Under the pieces are notes generated by a model, which ran no database searches, was not told the origin of the DNA, and worked only from the letters and a program-made list of their open reading frames with translations. Both the position numbers and the translations under genes were made by a program. From contig NZ_JAFVLN010000030.1 in the NCBI RefSeq assembly GCF_017377775.1, positions 1 to 64,000 of the forward strand: DNA of 64,000 bases. Reading direction: 5' to 3'. This stretch comes from Streptomyces sp. VRA16 Mangrove soil. GTDB lineage: Bacteria; Actinomycetota; Actinomycetes; Streptomycetales; Streptomycetaceae. Below are positions 8,140-16,937 of this stretch, piece by piece; the first letter of the stretch is position 1, and each line of letters starts with the position of its first letter.

Positions 8140-8805
8140 TCAGGCGCGCTCCTGCGCGACGTAGCCCGCCAGCCAGGCCGGGAACGCGGTGAGGTCGGAC
8201 AGGATCACGTCCGCGCCCGCCGTGCGCAGTTCCGCCGCGTCGCACGGGCCCGTGGTGACCGCCACCGAGAGCGCCCCCGCGGTGCGTGCGCCGCGTACGT
8301 CGCCGGTGTGGTCGCCGACGTAGACGCTCGCGCCGTGCTCGCGCAGCGCCTCGCCCTTGCCCTCCGCCCACAGGTTGCCGACGACGGCGTCCGCGGCGAT
8401 GCCCAGGTGCGCGAGGTGCAGCTTGGCGTTGGGCTCGTACTTCGCGGTGACGACGACCGCCCGGCCGCCCGCCGCGTGCACGGCGGCGATCGTCTCGTGG
8501 ACGCCCGGCATCGGGAGCGTCCCCTCGATCGCGTATGTGGGATACATCTCACGGTAGAGCTCGCTCATGGCCGGAATCCGCTCGGCCGGGAACCAGTGCG
8601 CCATCTCCTGCTCCAGCGGCGGCCCCAGGCGCGTGACGACCAGGTCCGCGTCGATGTGCGCGCCGGTCTGCTCGGCGAGGGCCGCCCAGGTCGCCCGGAT
8701 TCCGGGGCGGGAGTCGATCAGCGTCATGTCGAGGTCGAAGCCGACGACGGGGCCGGTGACGGAACCGGTGGGCGTGGGGTCGTTGAGGGCAGCCATGAGC
8801 GCCAT
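8140..8805 (-). CDS. HAD-family hydrolase (phosphatase)
   Basis: 221-aa member of the haloacid dehalogenase superfamily. Motif I is GFDLDMTLID (nucleophile Asp near residue 22), motif II VVVTAKY, and motif IV VYVGDHTGDV. The helical cap between motifs I and II is of the phosphoglycolate phosphatase (subclass IA) type. The substrate is unknown, but a small phosphorylated metabolite is likely. The ATG at 8805 has GGGG upstream at 5-8 nt; another in-frame ATG lies at 8796. It is divergent from the siderophore importer, and the iron box at 8844-8862 lies within 60 bp of its start, so iron control of this gene is possible. Confidence 0.85.
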   Translation of the reverse strand: MALMAALNDPTPTGSVTGPVVGFDLDMTLIDSRPGIRATWAALAEQTGAHIDADLVVTRLGPPLEQEMAHWFPAERIPAMSELYREMYPTYAIEGTLPMPGVHETIAAVHAAGGRAVVVTAKYEPNAKLHLAHLGIAADAVVGNLWAEGKGEALREHGASVYVGDHTGDVRGARTAGALSVAVTTGPCDAAELRTAGADVILSDLTAFPAWLAGYVAQERA

Positions 8806-8843
8806 TGTGCCCCGGGCATACGATGACACTTCACAACACATAC

Positions 8844-8862
8844 TTAGCTAAGGCTTACCAAG
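8844..8862. promoter_or_regulatory. IdeR/DmdR1-type iron box
   Basis: TTAGCTAAGGCTTACCAAG matches 14 of 19 positions of the actinobacterial iron-box consensus (TTAGGTTAGGCTAACCTAA). It lies about 31 bp before the first permease gene of an iron-siderophore ABC operon, where a ferrous-iron repressor would block transcription. Confidence 0.8.
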
Positions 8863-8892
8863 CCCACGCCGCACTCCTGGGAGACCCTGCTC

Positions 8893-9897
8893 ATGCCCGT
8901 CAGACCCGGTGCCGTGAGGGTCTTCGCGATCGTGGCGGCAGCCGTGGCCCTGGTGCTCGCGGTGCTGCTCAGCCTCGCGGTGGGGGCCCGCGCCATCGCC
9001 CCGTCCGCCGTTCTCGACGCCCTGCTGCACGGCGGGCACAGCGATGCCGCCGAGGTGGTCAGGGGGCTGCGCGTGCCGCGCACGGTCGTCGGCGTCATGG
9101 TCGGCGCGAGCCTCGCGCTGGCCGGAACCGTGCTCCAGGGCATCACCCGCAACCCCATCGCCGACCCCGGCATCCTCGGCATCAGCCAGGGCGCCTCGGT
9201 CGGCGTCGTGCTCGCCATCGCGTATCTGGGCATCCACACGCTCACCGGGTACGTCTGGTTCGCCTTCGCCGGGGCCGGGATCGCGGCCGTCGCCGTGTAC
9301 GCGATCGCGGCGCGGGGGCGGGGTGGCGCGACGCCGGTGAAGCTGGCGCTCGGCGGCGCCGCGATCAACGCGCTGCTCGTCTCGGTGACGACGGCGGTCC
9401 TGACGACGAAGGCCTCGGCGCTCGACGAGTTCCGCTTCTGGCAGGTCGGCTCGCTCTCCGGCCGGGACGCGGACCTGGTCGGCCAGGTCTGGCCGTTCCT
9501 GCTGGTGGGCGTGGTGCTCGTGCTCTCCGTCGCCCGTGGTCTCGACGCGCTCGCGCTCGGCGAGGACGTGGCGAAGGGGCTCGGGCAGCGGGTGGCGACC
9601 GTACGCGTCGTGGGCGGGCTCGGCGCGACGATCCTCACCGGGGTCGGCGTCGCGGCCGCGGGCCCGATCGCGTTCATCGGCCTGGCCGTGCCGCACATCG
9701 CCCGCGCCGTGGTCGGCTCCGACCACCGCTGGCTGCTCCCGATGGCCGCGCTCGTCGGCCCCGTGATGCTCCTGGTGTCGGACACCCTGGGCCGCATCGT
9801 CTTCCCGCCGAGCGAGGTGCCCGCCGGAGTGATGACCGCACTGATCGGGGTGCCGTTCCTGGTGGCCCTGGTCCGCAGGAAGGCGGTGCCGGCGTGA
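8893..9897 (+). CDS. Iron-siderophore ABC transporter permease (FecCD family)
   Basis: 334-aa BtuC/FecC-type permease with about ten transmembrane segments. Family signatures are present: TVLQGITRNPIADPGILGISQGAS (around residues 75-98) and the C-terminal GPIAFIGLAVPHIAR and GRIVFPPSEVPAGVMTALIGVPFF-like block that contacts the ATPase. The ATG at 8893 has GGGAGA at about 9 nt. It is the first gene of a four-gene importer (two permeases, ATPase, then the binding lipoprotein) downstream of an iron box. GTGA at its end overlaps the next gene. Confidence 0.93.
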   Translation: MPVRPGAVRVFAIVAAAVALVLAVLLSLAVGARAIAPSAVLDALLHGGHSDAAEVVRGLRVPRTVVGVMVGASLALAGTVLQGITRNPIADPGILGISQGASVGVVLAIAYLGIHTLTGYVWFAFAGAGIAAVAVYAIAARGRGGATPVKLALGGAAINALLVSVTTAVLTTKASALDEFRFWQVGSLSGRDADLVGQVWPFLLVGVVLVLSVARGLDALALGEDVAKGLGQRVATVRVVGGLGATILTGVGVAAAGPIAFIGLAVPHIARAVVGSDHRWLLPMAALVGPVMLLVSDTLGRIVFPPSEVPAGVMTALIGVPFLVALVRRKAVPA

Positions 9898-10976
9898 GCG
9901 CGGCGACCAAAATACGTCCCGCCGGATACGCGGTCGTGCGGGCCGGGCGCGCACGGTTCCTGCTGCACCGGCGGGCGACCGTGGTGGCGGCGGTGTGCGC
10001 GGTGCTGCTCGCCGCCGGGTGTCTGGCCTATCTCTGCGTCGGGGAGACGTTCACCAGCCCCGTCGAGGTCGTCAAGGTGCTGACCGGGCAGCCGTCGCCG
10101 GACGAGCTGGTCGTGGGGACGCTGCGCGAGCCCCGGATGGTCGTGGGGCTGCTCGTGGGCGCCGCGTTCGGGGTCGCGGGCGCACTGATCCAGACCGTCG
10201 CCCGCAACCCCCTCGCGAGCCCCGACATCATCGGCATCAGCCAGGGCGCGAGCGCCGTGACGGTGGCGGCCATGACGTTCGGGCTCACCTCGTACGCGTA
10301 TCTGCCGTACGTGTCCGTGGCGGGCGGCGTGCTCGCCGCCGCCCTCGTCTACGTCTTCGCCTGGCGCGGCGGGCTGCACGCCACCCGTTTCGTGCTGATC
10401 GGCATCGGCTTCGCGATCGCCCTGCGGTCCGTCACCACCCTGTTCATGACCAAGGGCGACTATCTCGTCGCCCAGCAGGCGCAGATCTGGATGACCGGCT
10501 CGCTCAACGGGCGCGGCTGGCCGGAGGCCCGCGTCCTGGCGCCGGCCCTGCTGATCCTCGTCCCCGCCGTCGCCTGGGCGGCGCGGGCCCAGCGCACCGT
10601 CTCCCTCGACGACGACACCGCGACCGCGCTCGGGGTGCGGCTCGGACGGGTGCGGCTCGGGCTCGTGGCGCTGGGCGTGATCCTCGCGTCGCTGGCCACC
10701 GGCGCCGCGGGCCCCGTCGACTTCGTGGCGCTGCTCGCGCCCCAGATCGCCCGGCGCGTGACCCGCACCGCCCAGATCCCGCTGGTCACATCGGCGCTGC
10801 TGGGCGCGCTGATCGTGGTCGTCGGCGACCTGCTCGCCCGGCGCCTGTTCTCCCCCACCGAACTGCCGGTGGGTGTGCTCACGGCCGCGGTCGGGGCGCC
10901 GTATCTGATCTGGCTGATCGTGCGCGGCCGGGGCGCCGCCCGCGCCGGCTCCACCCGTTCCGGAGGTACCGCATGA
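9894..10976 (+). CDS. Iron-siderophore ABC transporter permease (FecCD family), second subunit
   Basis: 360-aa second permease, FecD-like, forming a heterodimer with the preceding subunit. It carries the family block LIQTVARNPLASPDIIGISQGAS and the C-terminal GPVDFVALLAPQIARR and ELPVGVLTAAVGAPYLIWLI. The GTG at 9894 overlaps the stop of the upstream gene (GTGA), and its own stop overlaps the ATPase ATG (ATGA), so the three genes are tightly coupled. The roughly 30-residue basic N-terminus before the first helix is longer than in the first permease. Confidence 0.93.
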   Translation: MSAATKIRPAGYAVVRAGRARFLLHRRATVVAAVCAVLLAAGCLAYLCVGETFTSPVEVVKVLTGQPSPDELVVGTLREPRMVVGLLVGAAFGVAGALIQTVARNPLASPDIIGISQGASAVTVAAMTFGLTSYAYLPYVSVAGGVLAAALVYVFAWRGGLHATRFVLIGIGFAIALRSVTTLFMTKGDYLVAQQAQIWMTGSLNGRGWPEARVLAPALLILVPAVAWAARAQRTVSLDDDTATALGVRLGRVRLGLVALGVILASLATGAAGPVDFVALLAPQIARRVTRTAQIPLVTSALLGALIVVVGDLLARRLFSPTELPVGVLTAAVGAPYLIWLIVRGRGAARAGSTRSGGTA

Positions 10977-11767
10977 GCCGGCTCTCGGCCCGCGATCTGA
11001 CGCTCGCCTACGACGACCGGGAAGTCGTGCACGGCCTCGACCTGGCCGTCCCCGACGGGCAGGTCACGGTCATCGTCGGCCCGAACGCATGCGGCAAGTC
11101 GACCACCCTGCGCGCGCTCGGCCGGCTCCTGAAGCCGGCCGGCGGCTCGGTCCTCCTCGACGGCAGGGCGCTCGCCGAACTGCCCACGAAGAAGATCGCC
11201 CAGCAGATCGGGCTGCTGCCGCAGACGCCGGTGGCGCCCGAGGCGATCACCGTCGCCGACCTGGTCTCGCGCGGCCGCCAGCCGCATCAGCACTGGTGGC
11301 AGCAGTGGTCGGACGCGGACGAGCGGGCCGTCACCGAGGCGATGGAGCGCACCGACGTCGCCGCCCTCGCGGACCGCAGCGTCGACGAGCTGTCCGGCGG
11401 GCAGCGGCAGCGGGTCTGGATCGCGATGGCACTGGCGCAGGAGACGGACATCCTGCTCCTGGACGAGCCGACGACGTACCTGGACATCGCGCACCAGGTC
11501 GAAGTCCTGGACCTGGTACGCCAGTTGAACCATGACAAGGGGCGTACGGTCGCTGTCGTGCTGCACGACCTGAACCAGGCCGCGCGGTACGCCGATCATC
11601 TGGTGGCGATGAAGGCGGGGCGGATCGTGGCCGAGGGCGAGCCCGCGAAGGTCGTGACGGCGGAGCTGGTGCGCGAGGTGTTCGGCCTGGAGTGCGTGGT
11701 GGTCTCCGACCCGGTCACGGGGTCGCCGTTGGTGGTGCCCGGAGCGCCGTGGCAGGCCGGGTCGTGA
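10973..11767 (+). CDS. Iron-siderophore ABC transporter ATP-binding protein
   Basis: 264-aa FepC/FhuC-type ATPase. Walker A is GPNACGKST at residues 36-44, the ABC signature is LSGGQRQR, Walker B is ILLLDEPTTYLD, and the switch His lies in VLHDLNQA. It powers uptake of ferric siderophore through the two preceding permeases. The ATG at 10973 overlaps the permease stop, and CGGAGG lies about 6 nt upstream. The gap of 232 bp to the binding-protein gene holds a palindromic repeat, so the lipoprotein may be transcribed partly independently. Confidence 0.95.
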   Translation: MSRLSARDLTLAYDDREVVHGLDLAVPDGQVTVIVGPNACGKSTTLRALGRLLKPAGGSVLLDGRALAELPTKKIAQQIGLLPQTPVAPEAITVADLVSRGRQPHQHWWQQWSDADERAVTEAMERTDVAALADRSVDELSGGQRQRVWIAMALAQETDILLLDEPTTYLDIAHQVEVLDLVRQLNHDKGRTVAVVLHDLNQAARYADHLVAMKAGRIVAEGEPAKVVTAELVREVFGLECVVVSDPVTGSPLVVPGAPWQAGS

Positions 11768-11795
11768 AGCGCCCGCGGGCCGGTGGTCCGTCCTC

Positions 11796-11875
11796 GCGCA
11801 GTTCCCCGCGCCCCTGAGACGCGCGCCTTCGGTGCGGCATCTCATCGGTGAAGGCGCGGCCAGCCACGACGCGAG
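11796..11875. repeat. dispersed intergenic palindromic repeat, copy 2
   Basis: Contains TCGCGCAGTTCCCCGCGCCC followed by CTGAGACGC and GCGGCATCTCATC. This is a degenerate copy of the same repeat as at 1346-1410. It lies inside the importer gene group, between the ATPase gene and the lipoprotein gene. Confidence 0.75.
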
Positions 11876-11999
11876 CCGCACCTGGCGACGCACGAGCAAC
11901 CGGGCAGACGCCCCACCGTCGCCCGCGCCACCCCCTCCCCCCACGACGAAAGCGAACCGCCCCGCACGACGACCGCCCGACGACCCGAAAGGCACCACA

Positions 12000-12977
12000 G
12001 TGAACGCCTCCCTCAAGCGCCGCGGCACCCTCATCACCGCCCTCGCCCTCGGCGCCGCGCTGACCCTGACGGCCTGCTCGTCCGACGACCCGGAGAAGGA
12101 CAGCACCGGGTCGACCGCCGGAGGCGGTACGCACACCGTCGAGACCGCCATGGGCGACGTGAAGGTGAAGAACCACCCCCGGCGCGTCGTCGTCCTGGAC
12201 ACCGCCGAACTCGACTCCGCGATCACCCTCGGCGTGAAACCGGTCGGCGCCACCCGCGCCGGCGCCGAGGACGCCTTCCTCTCGTACCTGCCCACGGACC
12301 GGACCCGCGGCATCACCGAGGTCGGCGAGATCGCCAACCCCAGCCTGGAGAAGATCGCGGGCCTGAAGCCCGATCTGATCCTCAGCAGCAAGATCCGCGA
12401 CGGTCAGCGCTATCGGCAGCTCAGCGCCATCGCCCCGACCGTGCTCACCGAGACGACCGGCTACCCCTGGAAACAGAACTTCCTCGTGCACGCCGACGCC
12501 CTCGGCAGGACGGCCGAGGCCCACCGGGTGATCAAGAAGTACGCGACGCACGTCGCCGCCGTCACGAAGGCGCTCGGCGGAAAGGCGAAGGCCGCGGACG
12601 TCGACGTCAACGTCGTCCGGTTCGTGGAGGGCGCCGACATCCGGATCTACGGCAGGAAGAACTACATCGGCACGCTCCTCGCCGACGTCGGCATCGGCCG
12701 GCCCGCGATCACCGACAAGGCCAAGGACGGGTTCTCGTACGACGTGAGCCCCGAGCAGATCGACAAGGCGGACGCGGACGTCATCTTCACGTCCACGTAC
12801 GGCAACCCGAACAAGGCGAAGGTCACCGAGACCACCACGGGCGGCCTGTGGCGCAAGCTGAAGGCCGTCAAGGACGGCAAGGTCTTCCAGGTGGACGACG
12901 AACTGTGGATCCAGGGCATCGGCTACACCGCGGCGAACCAGATCCTCGCCGAGCTCCAGTCCGACCTCACCAGGTGA
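12000..12977 (+). CDS. Iron-siderophore substrate-binding lipoprotein (FecB/FepB family)
   Basis: 325-aa periplasmic-binding-type lipoprotein. The N-terminus has a basic start (LKRRG), a hydrophobic core and the lipobox LTAC, so the mature Cys is near residue 27. The class III binding-protein fold is visible: VVVLDTAELDSAITLGVKPVG, PSLEKIAGLKPDLILSS, and the long helical linker. It delivers ferric siderophore to the permeases encoded just upstream. The GTG at 12000 follows GAAAGG at about 7 nt. The identity of the siderophore cannot be read from the sequence; no biosynthesis genes are nearby. Confidence 0.92.
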   Translation: MNASLKRRGTLITALALGAALTLTACSSDDPEKDSTGSTAGGGTHTVETAMGDVKVKNHPRRVVVLDTAELDSAITLGVKPVGATRAGAEDAFLSYLPTDRTRGITEVGEIANPSLEKIAGLKPDLILSSKIRDGQRYRQLSAIAPTVLTETTGYPWKQNFLVHADALGRTAEAHRVIKKYATHVAAVTKALGGKAKAADVDVNVVRFVEGADIRIYGRKNYIGTLLADVGIGRPAITDKAKDGFSYDVSPEQIDKADADVIFTSTYGNPNKAKVTETTTGGLWRKLKAVKDGKVFQVDDELWIQGIGYTAANQILAELQSDLTR

Positions 12978-13013
12978 CCGGGCAGGTCGGACCGGTCAGC
13001 CAGGTCGGGCAGG

Positions 13014-13994
13014 TCAGATCCGGGGGCGCTGCGAGCGCCACAGCAGATACAGCGCGGAGGCGATCGCGGCGCACCGCAGCACCCACGGCCAGGTCTCGTC
13101 GAACGCGCCGCTCATCCGCCCTTCGGCGATCGGCGCGCCCCACTTCCCCGCACTGCGCCCCCACAGCCAGACGATCCCGCCGGTGACGGCGAGGCCGGGC
13201 AGCCAGAAGACCGCGAACTTCTTCTGGAGGACGGTCAGGGTGCGGGAGAGGTAGACGACGGCCCAGCCGATCAGCAGCACCAGTACGTTGCCGAGGACCG
13301 CGCCGACGACCAGGGCCACGGCGGAGAGCAGCAGGAGCGGGTTGGTGAGGCCGCCGACGGGCGCGAGCCGGATCCGCCGCGCCCGCGGCCCTTCCTCGTC
13401 CGCGGCGTCGTCGGCCCCGGCCTCCTCCACCGCCTCCTCGGGCTCCACCGCGCGCTTGCGCAGGTCCGGGCCCTCGCGCCGGGCCGGTGGCGGCTTGAGT
13501 ATGTCGGGGATCTCCACGCCGCCGACGAAGCCGGGCACGCTGTCCGTCTCGGCGAGCGACATGCCCGAGCCGCCCGTCCGCCACCAGTCGGCGCCGTCGT
13601 CGGAGGCGCCGAGCTCGTCGGTGCCCGCCAGGTGCGGCGGCGCGGGCGCGTCGTCGGGGACCTCGGGCGCGGCGGCACGGCGGGGCCGCGGCACGATGCG
13701 GCGCCGCCCGCCGGTGCGCTGCTCGGGCACCGGCCGGGTGAGCGGTTCCGCCGGGTCGGCGACACCGGCACCGGTGGCGCTGCCGACGATCCGCTCGGGC
13801 GTGCCGAGCCGGTCGAGGATGCGGCGCACGGCGGCCGGGCTGTCGACCGTCGCCTTGGCGCGGCGCCGGTCGATCTCCCCGCGCAACTCCGTGACCAGCC
13901 GCATCCGCGTCGCGGACGGCAGCTGGTGCTGGTGGGCCAGGTCCCCGACCCGGCTCAGATAGTCGAAGACGAGCTGATCACTCTCGATCCCCAC
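13014..13994 (-). CDS. HAAS-like domain membrane protein
   Basis: 326-aa protein. Residues 1-70 resemble the HAAS/DUF1700 helical domain (VFDYLSRVGDLAHQHQLP, then RRILDRLGTPERIV), usually a partner of PadR-type regulators or a membrane anchor. A long Pro/Ala/Asp-rich linker follows to about residue 205. The C-terminus has about four hydrophobic segments (PLLLLSAVALVVGAVLG, VLVLLIGWAVVYL, FWLPGLAVTGGIVWLWG, and the last near ASALYLLW). The GTG at 13994 has GGAGGGG a few bases upstream. It is convergent with the siderophore-binding gene. No PadR gene is adjacent. Function unknown. Confidence 0.75.
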   Translation of the reverse strand: MGIESDQLVFDYLSRVGDLAHQHQLPSATRMRLVTELRGEIDRRRAKATVDSPAAVRRILDRLGTPERIVGSATGAGVADPAEPLTRPVPEQRTGGRRRIVPRPRRAAAPEVPDDAPAPPHLAGTDELGASDDGADWWRTGGSGMSLAETDSVPGFVGGVEIPDILKPPPARREGPDLRKRAVEPEEAVEEAGADDAADEEGPRARRIRLAPVGGLTNPLLLLSAVALVVGAVLGNVLVLLIGWAVVYLSRTLTVLQKKFAVFWLPGLAVTGGIVWLWGRSAGKWGAPIAEGRMSGAFDETWPWVLRCAAIASALYLLWRSQRPRI

Positions 13995-14042
13995 GAAGTC
14001 CCCTCCGGGGCAGAACAGTTGACGACCCCGACGTTACAGCGC

Positions 14043-14095
14043 CGCTCAGGGGCGCGGGGCCGTGTCCCTGAGCGGCTCCGCCGCGGGGCGCGAGA
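14043..14095. repeat. degenerate copy of the intergenic repeat
   Basis: GCTCAGGGGCGCGGGGCCGT followed by GAGCGGCTCCGCCGCGGGGC carries parts of the two repeat types seen elsewhere (for example 24421-24540 and 26781-26850). It lies between divergent genes. Confidence 0.6.
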
Positions 14096-14243
14096 AGCCT
14101 CCGCCGACGGAAGGCCGACGCCGGAACCGGACGCCGGAACCAAGGGGGCCCGGGGGCTCGGCCTCCGGTTTCGGGGCGGGAAGGGACGGAGGGGCGGCCC
14201 CAAGACCTCCAGCCCCACCCCACCGCCCGCTAACGTGGACAAG

Positions 14244-16673
14244 ATGAGCCCCAACGAGCAGACACCGGCGGCCCCCCGCTCCCTCGCGGAAGCCCTGCGC
14301 ACCCGGGACGACCTCTCCCTGTCCCGCCTCCTGCGCGCCCGCCCCGACCTGCTCGGCCCGGTGCCGAACGACCTCACACAGCTCGCCACCCGGGCCGGCA
14401 CCCGCGCCTCGGTGATCCGCGCCCTGGACCGCCTGGACCGCTTCACGCAGCAGGTGGCGCAGGCCCTCGCGGTGGCCCCGGACCCGACGACGTACGCGGA
14501 CCTGGAGGCCCTGCTCCCGGGCCCGGACACGGCCGCCGCGCTGCCGCACGCCGTGGCGACCCTGCGCGAGCAGGCGCTGGCCTGGGGCGGCGACGACCAG
14601 CTCCGCCTGGTGCGCACGGCCCGTGAACTGCTCGCCCCGCACCCCCAGCACCCGTCCCCCACCGGCCTGGGGCCGACCGTCGCCGAGGCCACCGCGGGAA
14701 TGTCGCCGGGCCGCATCCAGGACATCGTGGCGGCGGCGGGCCTGCCGAGCACCCACGACCCGGTGTCGGCGGTGGCGGCGCTGACCGCGCTGTTCACGGA
14801 CCAGCAGCGGATGTCGGCGCTGCTGGACGAGGCCCCGGCCGAGTCCGTCGAGGTACTGAACCGGCTGCTGTGGGGGCCGCCGTACGGGCAGGTCACCGCC
14901 CAGCCCGCCGCCCATCTGCGCTGGCTGCTCGACCGGGCGCTGCTCGTCCCCACGACCCCCGGCACCGTGGTGCTGCCCCGCGAGGCGGCGCTGCATCTGC
15001 GCGGCGGCCGCGCCCACCGCGCGCTGCAGCCGCTGGCGCCGGAGGTACGGGAGAAGGCAGTGCACCGTCCACAGGTTGTGGACGCGACGGCGGCGGCGCA
15101 GGCGTACACGGCGCTCGCGACGGTCGAGGAGCTGCTGAAGGACTGGGACGAGGGCGGCCCCGCGGTGCTGCGCGCGGGCGGCCTGAGCGTCCGCGACCTC
15201 AAGCGCACCGCGACCGCTCTCGACACGACGGAGCAGACCGCCGCGTTCTGGGTCGAACTCGCCTACGCGGCGGGCCTGTTGGCGTCGGACGGCGAGGCCG
15301 ACGAACGGTACGCGGCGACGCCCGAGTACGACGAGTGGCTGGAGCGCCCCCCGGCGCGGCGCTGGACGCAGTTGGCGACGGCGTGGCTGGCGGCGACGCG
15401 CACGTCCGGTCTGGTGGGCGGCCGCGACGGCAAGGACCGGACGCTGTCGGCGCTCGGCCCGCACCTGGACCGTTCGGCGGCTCCCGAGGTACGTCACCGG
15501 GTGCTGGCCCTGCTGGCGGCGCTTCCGGAGGGCGCGTCCCCCGACCCGGAGACGGTCACGGCACGTCTCACCTGGGAACGGCCCGCGCCCGCCGCCCTCG
15601 ACCTGCGCACCCGGCTCGCCGGGTGGACGCTGGCGGAGGCCGAGCTGATCGGCGTCACCGGGCGCGGGGCGCTGTCCGCGCAGGGCCGGGCGCTGCTGCC
15701 CCCGTCGGACGGGACGCCCCTCGAAGCCTCCGCGGCGGCGGCCCGCGCCGAGAAGCTGCTCGCCCCGCTCCTGCCCGAACCCCTCGACCACGTCCTGCTC
15801 CAGGCGGACCTGACGGCGGTGGCCCCGGGCCCGCTGGAGCGCCCGCTCGCGGAGTTCCTCGCGATCCTCGCGGACGTCGAGTCGAAGGGCGGCGCGACGG
15901 TGTACCGCTTCACGCCGGGCTCGGTCCGCCGCGCCCTTGACGCCGGCCGGACCGCCTCCGACCTGCACGACTTCCTGACCCGGCACTCCCGCACCCCGGT
16001 CCCCCAGCCCCTCGCCTACCTCATCGACGACGTCGCCCGCCGCCACGGCCACCTGCGCATCGGCGCCGCGTCCGCGTACGTCCGCTGCGACGACGACGCC
16101 GTGCTCGGCGAGATCCTCGCCGACAAGCGGGCGGCGGGCCTGCGCCTGCGCCGCCTGGCCCCCACGGTGCTGGCCGCCCAGGCCGACCCCGGCACGCTCC
16201 TGGAGGGCCTGCGCGCGATGGGCTTCGCCCCGGCCGCCGAGACCCCCGAGGGCGATGTCCTGATCACCCGCGCCCTCGCCCACCGCACCCCGCCGCGCAC
16301 CGCCCCCGAGCCGGTCCCCGACGGCCCTCCGCTCCCCGGCGACACCCTGCTCGACGCCGCGATCCGGGCGATCCGCGCGGGCGACGCCGCGGCGACGACC
16401 CCGCGCAAGCAGGCCCCGACGGCCCAGAGCGGGGAACTCCCGCGCACCAGCTCCGCCGAGACCCTCGCCACGATGCAGGCCGCGGTCATGACGGGCGACA
16501 CGCTGTGGATCGGCTACGTCAACGCGGAGGGCTCCGCCAGTCAGCGGGTCATCGCGCCGATCCGGGTCGAGGGTGGGTTCGTGACGGCGTACGACCACAC
16601 GGCGGACGAGGTCCGCACGTATCCCCTGCACCGGGTCACGGGGGTGGCGGAGCTGGAACCCGACGCGGGCTGA
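14244..16673 (+). CDS. XPB-associated protein (Helicase_C_3-type domain, WYL-like C-terminus)
   Basis: 809-aa protein without helicase Walker motifs. Residues around 530-680 (VLLQADLTAVAPGP, AEFLAILADVESKGGATVYRF, PVPQPLAYLIDDVARRHG) align by eye with the first 160 residues of the XPB helicase encoded next, so the two share the XPB/Ssl2 N-terminal-type domain. The last 60 residues (DTLWIGYVN, IAPIRVEGGFVTAYDH) look like a WYL domain, a ligand or nucleic-acid sensor in repair-linked regulators. A role as an XPB partner in DNA repair is inference. The ATG at 14244 lacks a Shine-Dalgarno; TAACGT 7 nt upstream suggests leaderless initiation. A GTG lies in frame 9 nt earlier. Confidence 0.85.
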   Translation: MSPNEQTPAAPRSLAEALRTRDDLSLSRLLRARPDLLGPVPNDLTQLATRAGTRASVIRALDRLDRFTQQVAQALAVAPDPTTYADLEALLPGPDTAAALPHAVATLREQALAWGGDDQLRLVRTARELLAPHPQHPSPTGLGPTVAEATAGMSPGRIQDIVAAAGLPSTHDPVSAVAALTALFTDQQRMSALLDEAPAESVEVLNRLLWGPPYGQVTAQPAAHLRWLLDRALLVPTTPGTVVLPREAALHLRGGRAHRALQPLAPEVREKAVHRPQVVDATAAAQAYTALATVEELLKDWDEGGPAVLRAGGLSVRDLKRTATALDTTEQTAAFWVELAYAAGLLASDGEADERYAATPEYDEWLERPPARRWTQLATAWLAATRTSGLVGGRDGKDRTLSALGPHLDRSAAPEVRHRVLALLAALPEGASPDPETVTARLTWERPAPAALDLRTRLAGWTLAEAELIGVTGRGALSAQGRALLPPSDGTPLEASAAAARAEKLLAPLLPEPLDHVLLQADLTAVAPGPLERPLAEFLAILADVESKGGATVYRFTPGSVRRALDAGRTASDLHDFLTRHSRTPVPQPLAYLIDDVARRHGHLRIGAASAYVRCDDDAVLGEILADKRAAGLRLRRLAPTVLAAQADPGTLLEGLRAMGFAPAAETPEGDVLITRALAHRTPPRTAPEPVPDGPPLPGDTLLDAAIRAIRAGDAAATTPRKQAPTAQSGELPRTSSAETLATMQAAVMTGDTLWIGYVNAEGSASQRVIAPIRVEGGFVTAYDHTADEVRTYPLHRVTGVAELEPDAG

Positions 16674-16694
16674 TCCCGGGAGCGTCTGCCGGGT

Positions 16695-16795
16695 GCGCCC
16701 CTGAGATGCGCACCTGCGGTGCGGCATCTCCCCGACGGGGAAGGCTGCGCGCAGCGCATGCCTTCAGGGGCGCGGGGAACTGCGCGAGAAGCCCC
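16695..16795. repeat. dispersed intergenic palindromic repeat, copy 3
   Basis: GCGCCCCTGAGATGCGCACC at the left and CAGGGGCGCGGGGAACTGCG at the right repeat the core seen at 1346-1410, with an inserted segment rich in GCGCAGCGCATGCCTTC. It lies between the XPB-associated gene and the XPB gene. Confidence 0.85.
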
Positions 16796-16937
16796 ACCGG
16801 AGCCGCACCCGGCAACGAACCCCGCCCCAGCCGGCCGCACCCCCGGATCGCCCCGCGCCACACTCCGGCCCGGCGCGGACGCGCATACGGCACACTGGAC
16901 GTTTGGCCGTACCGGCCTGACGGAAAGGGAGTCGCGC

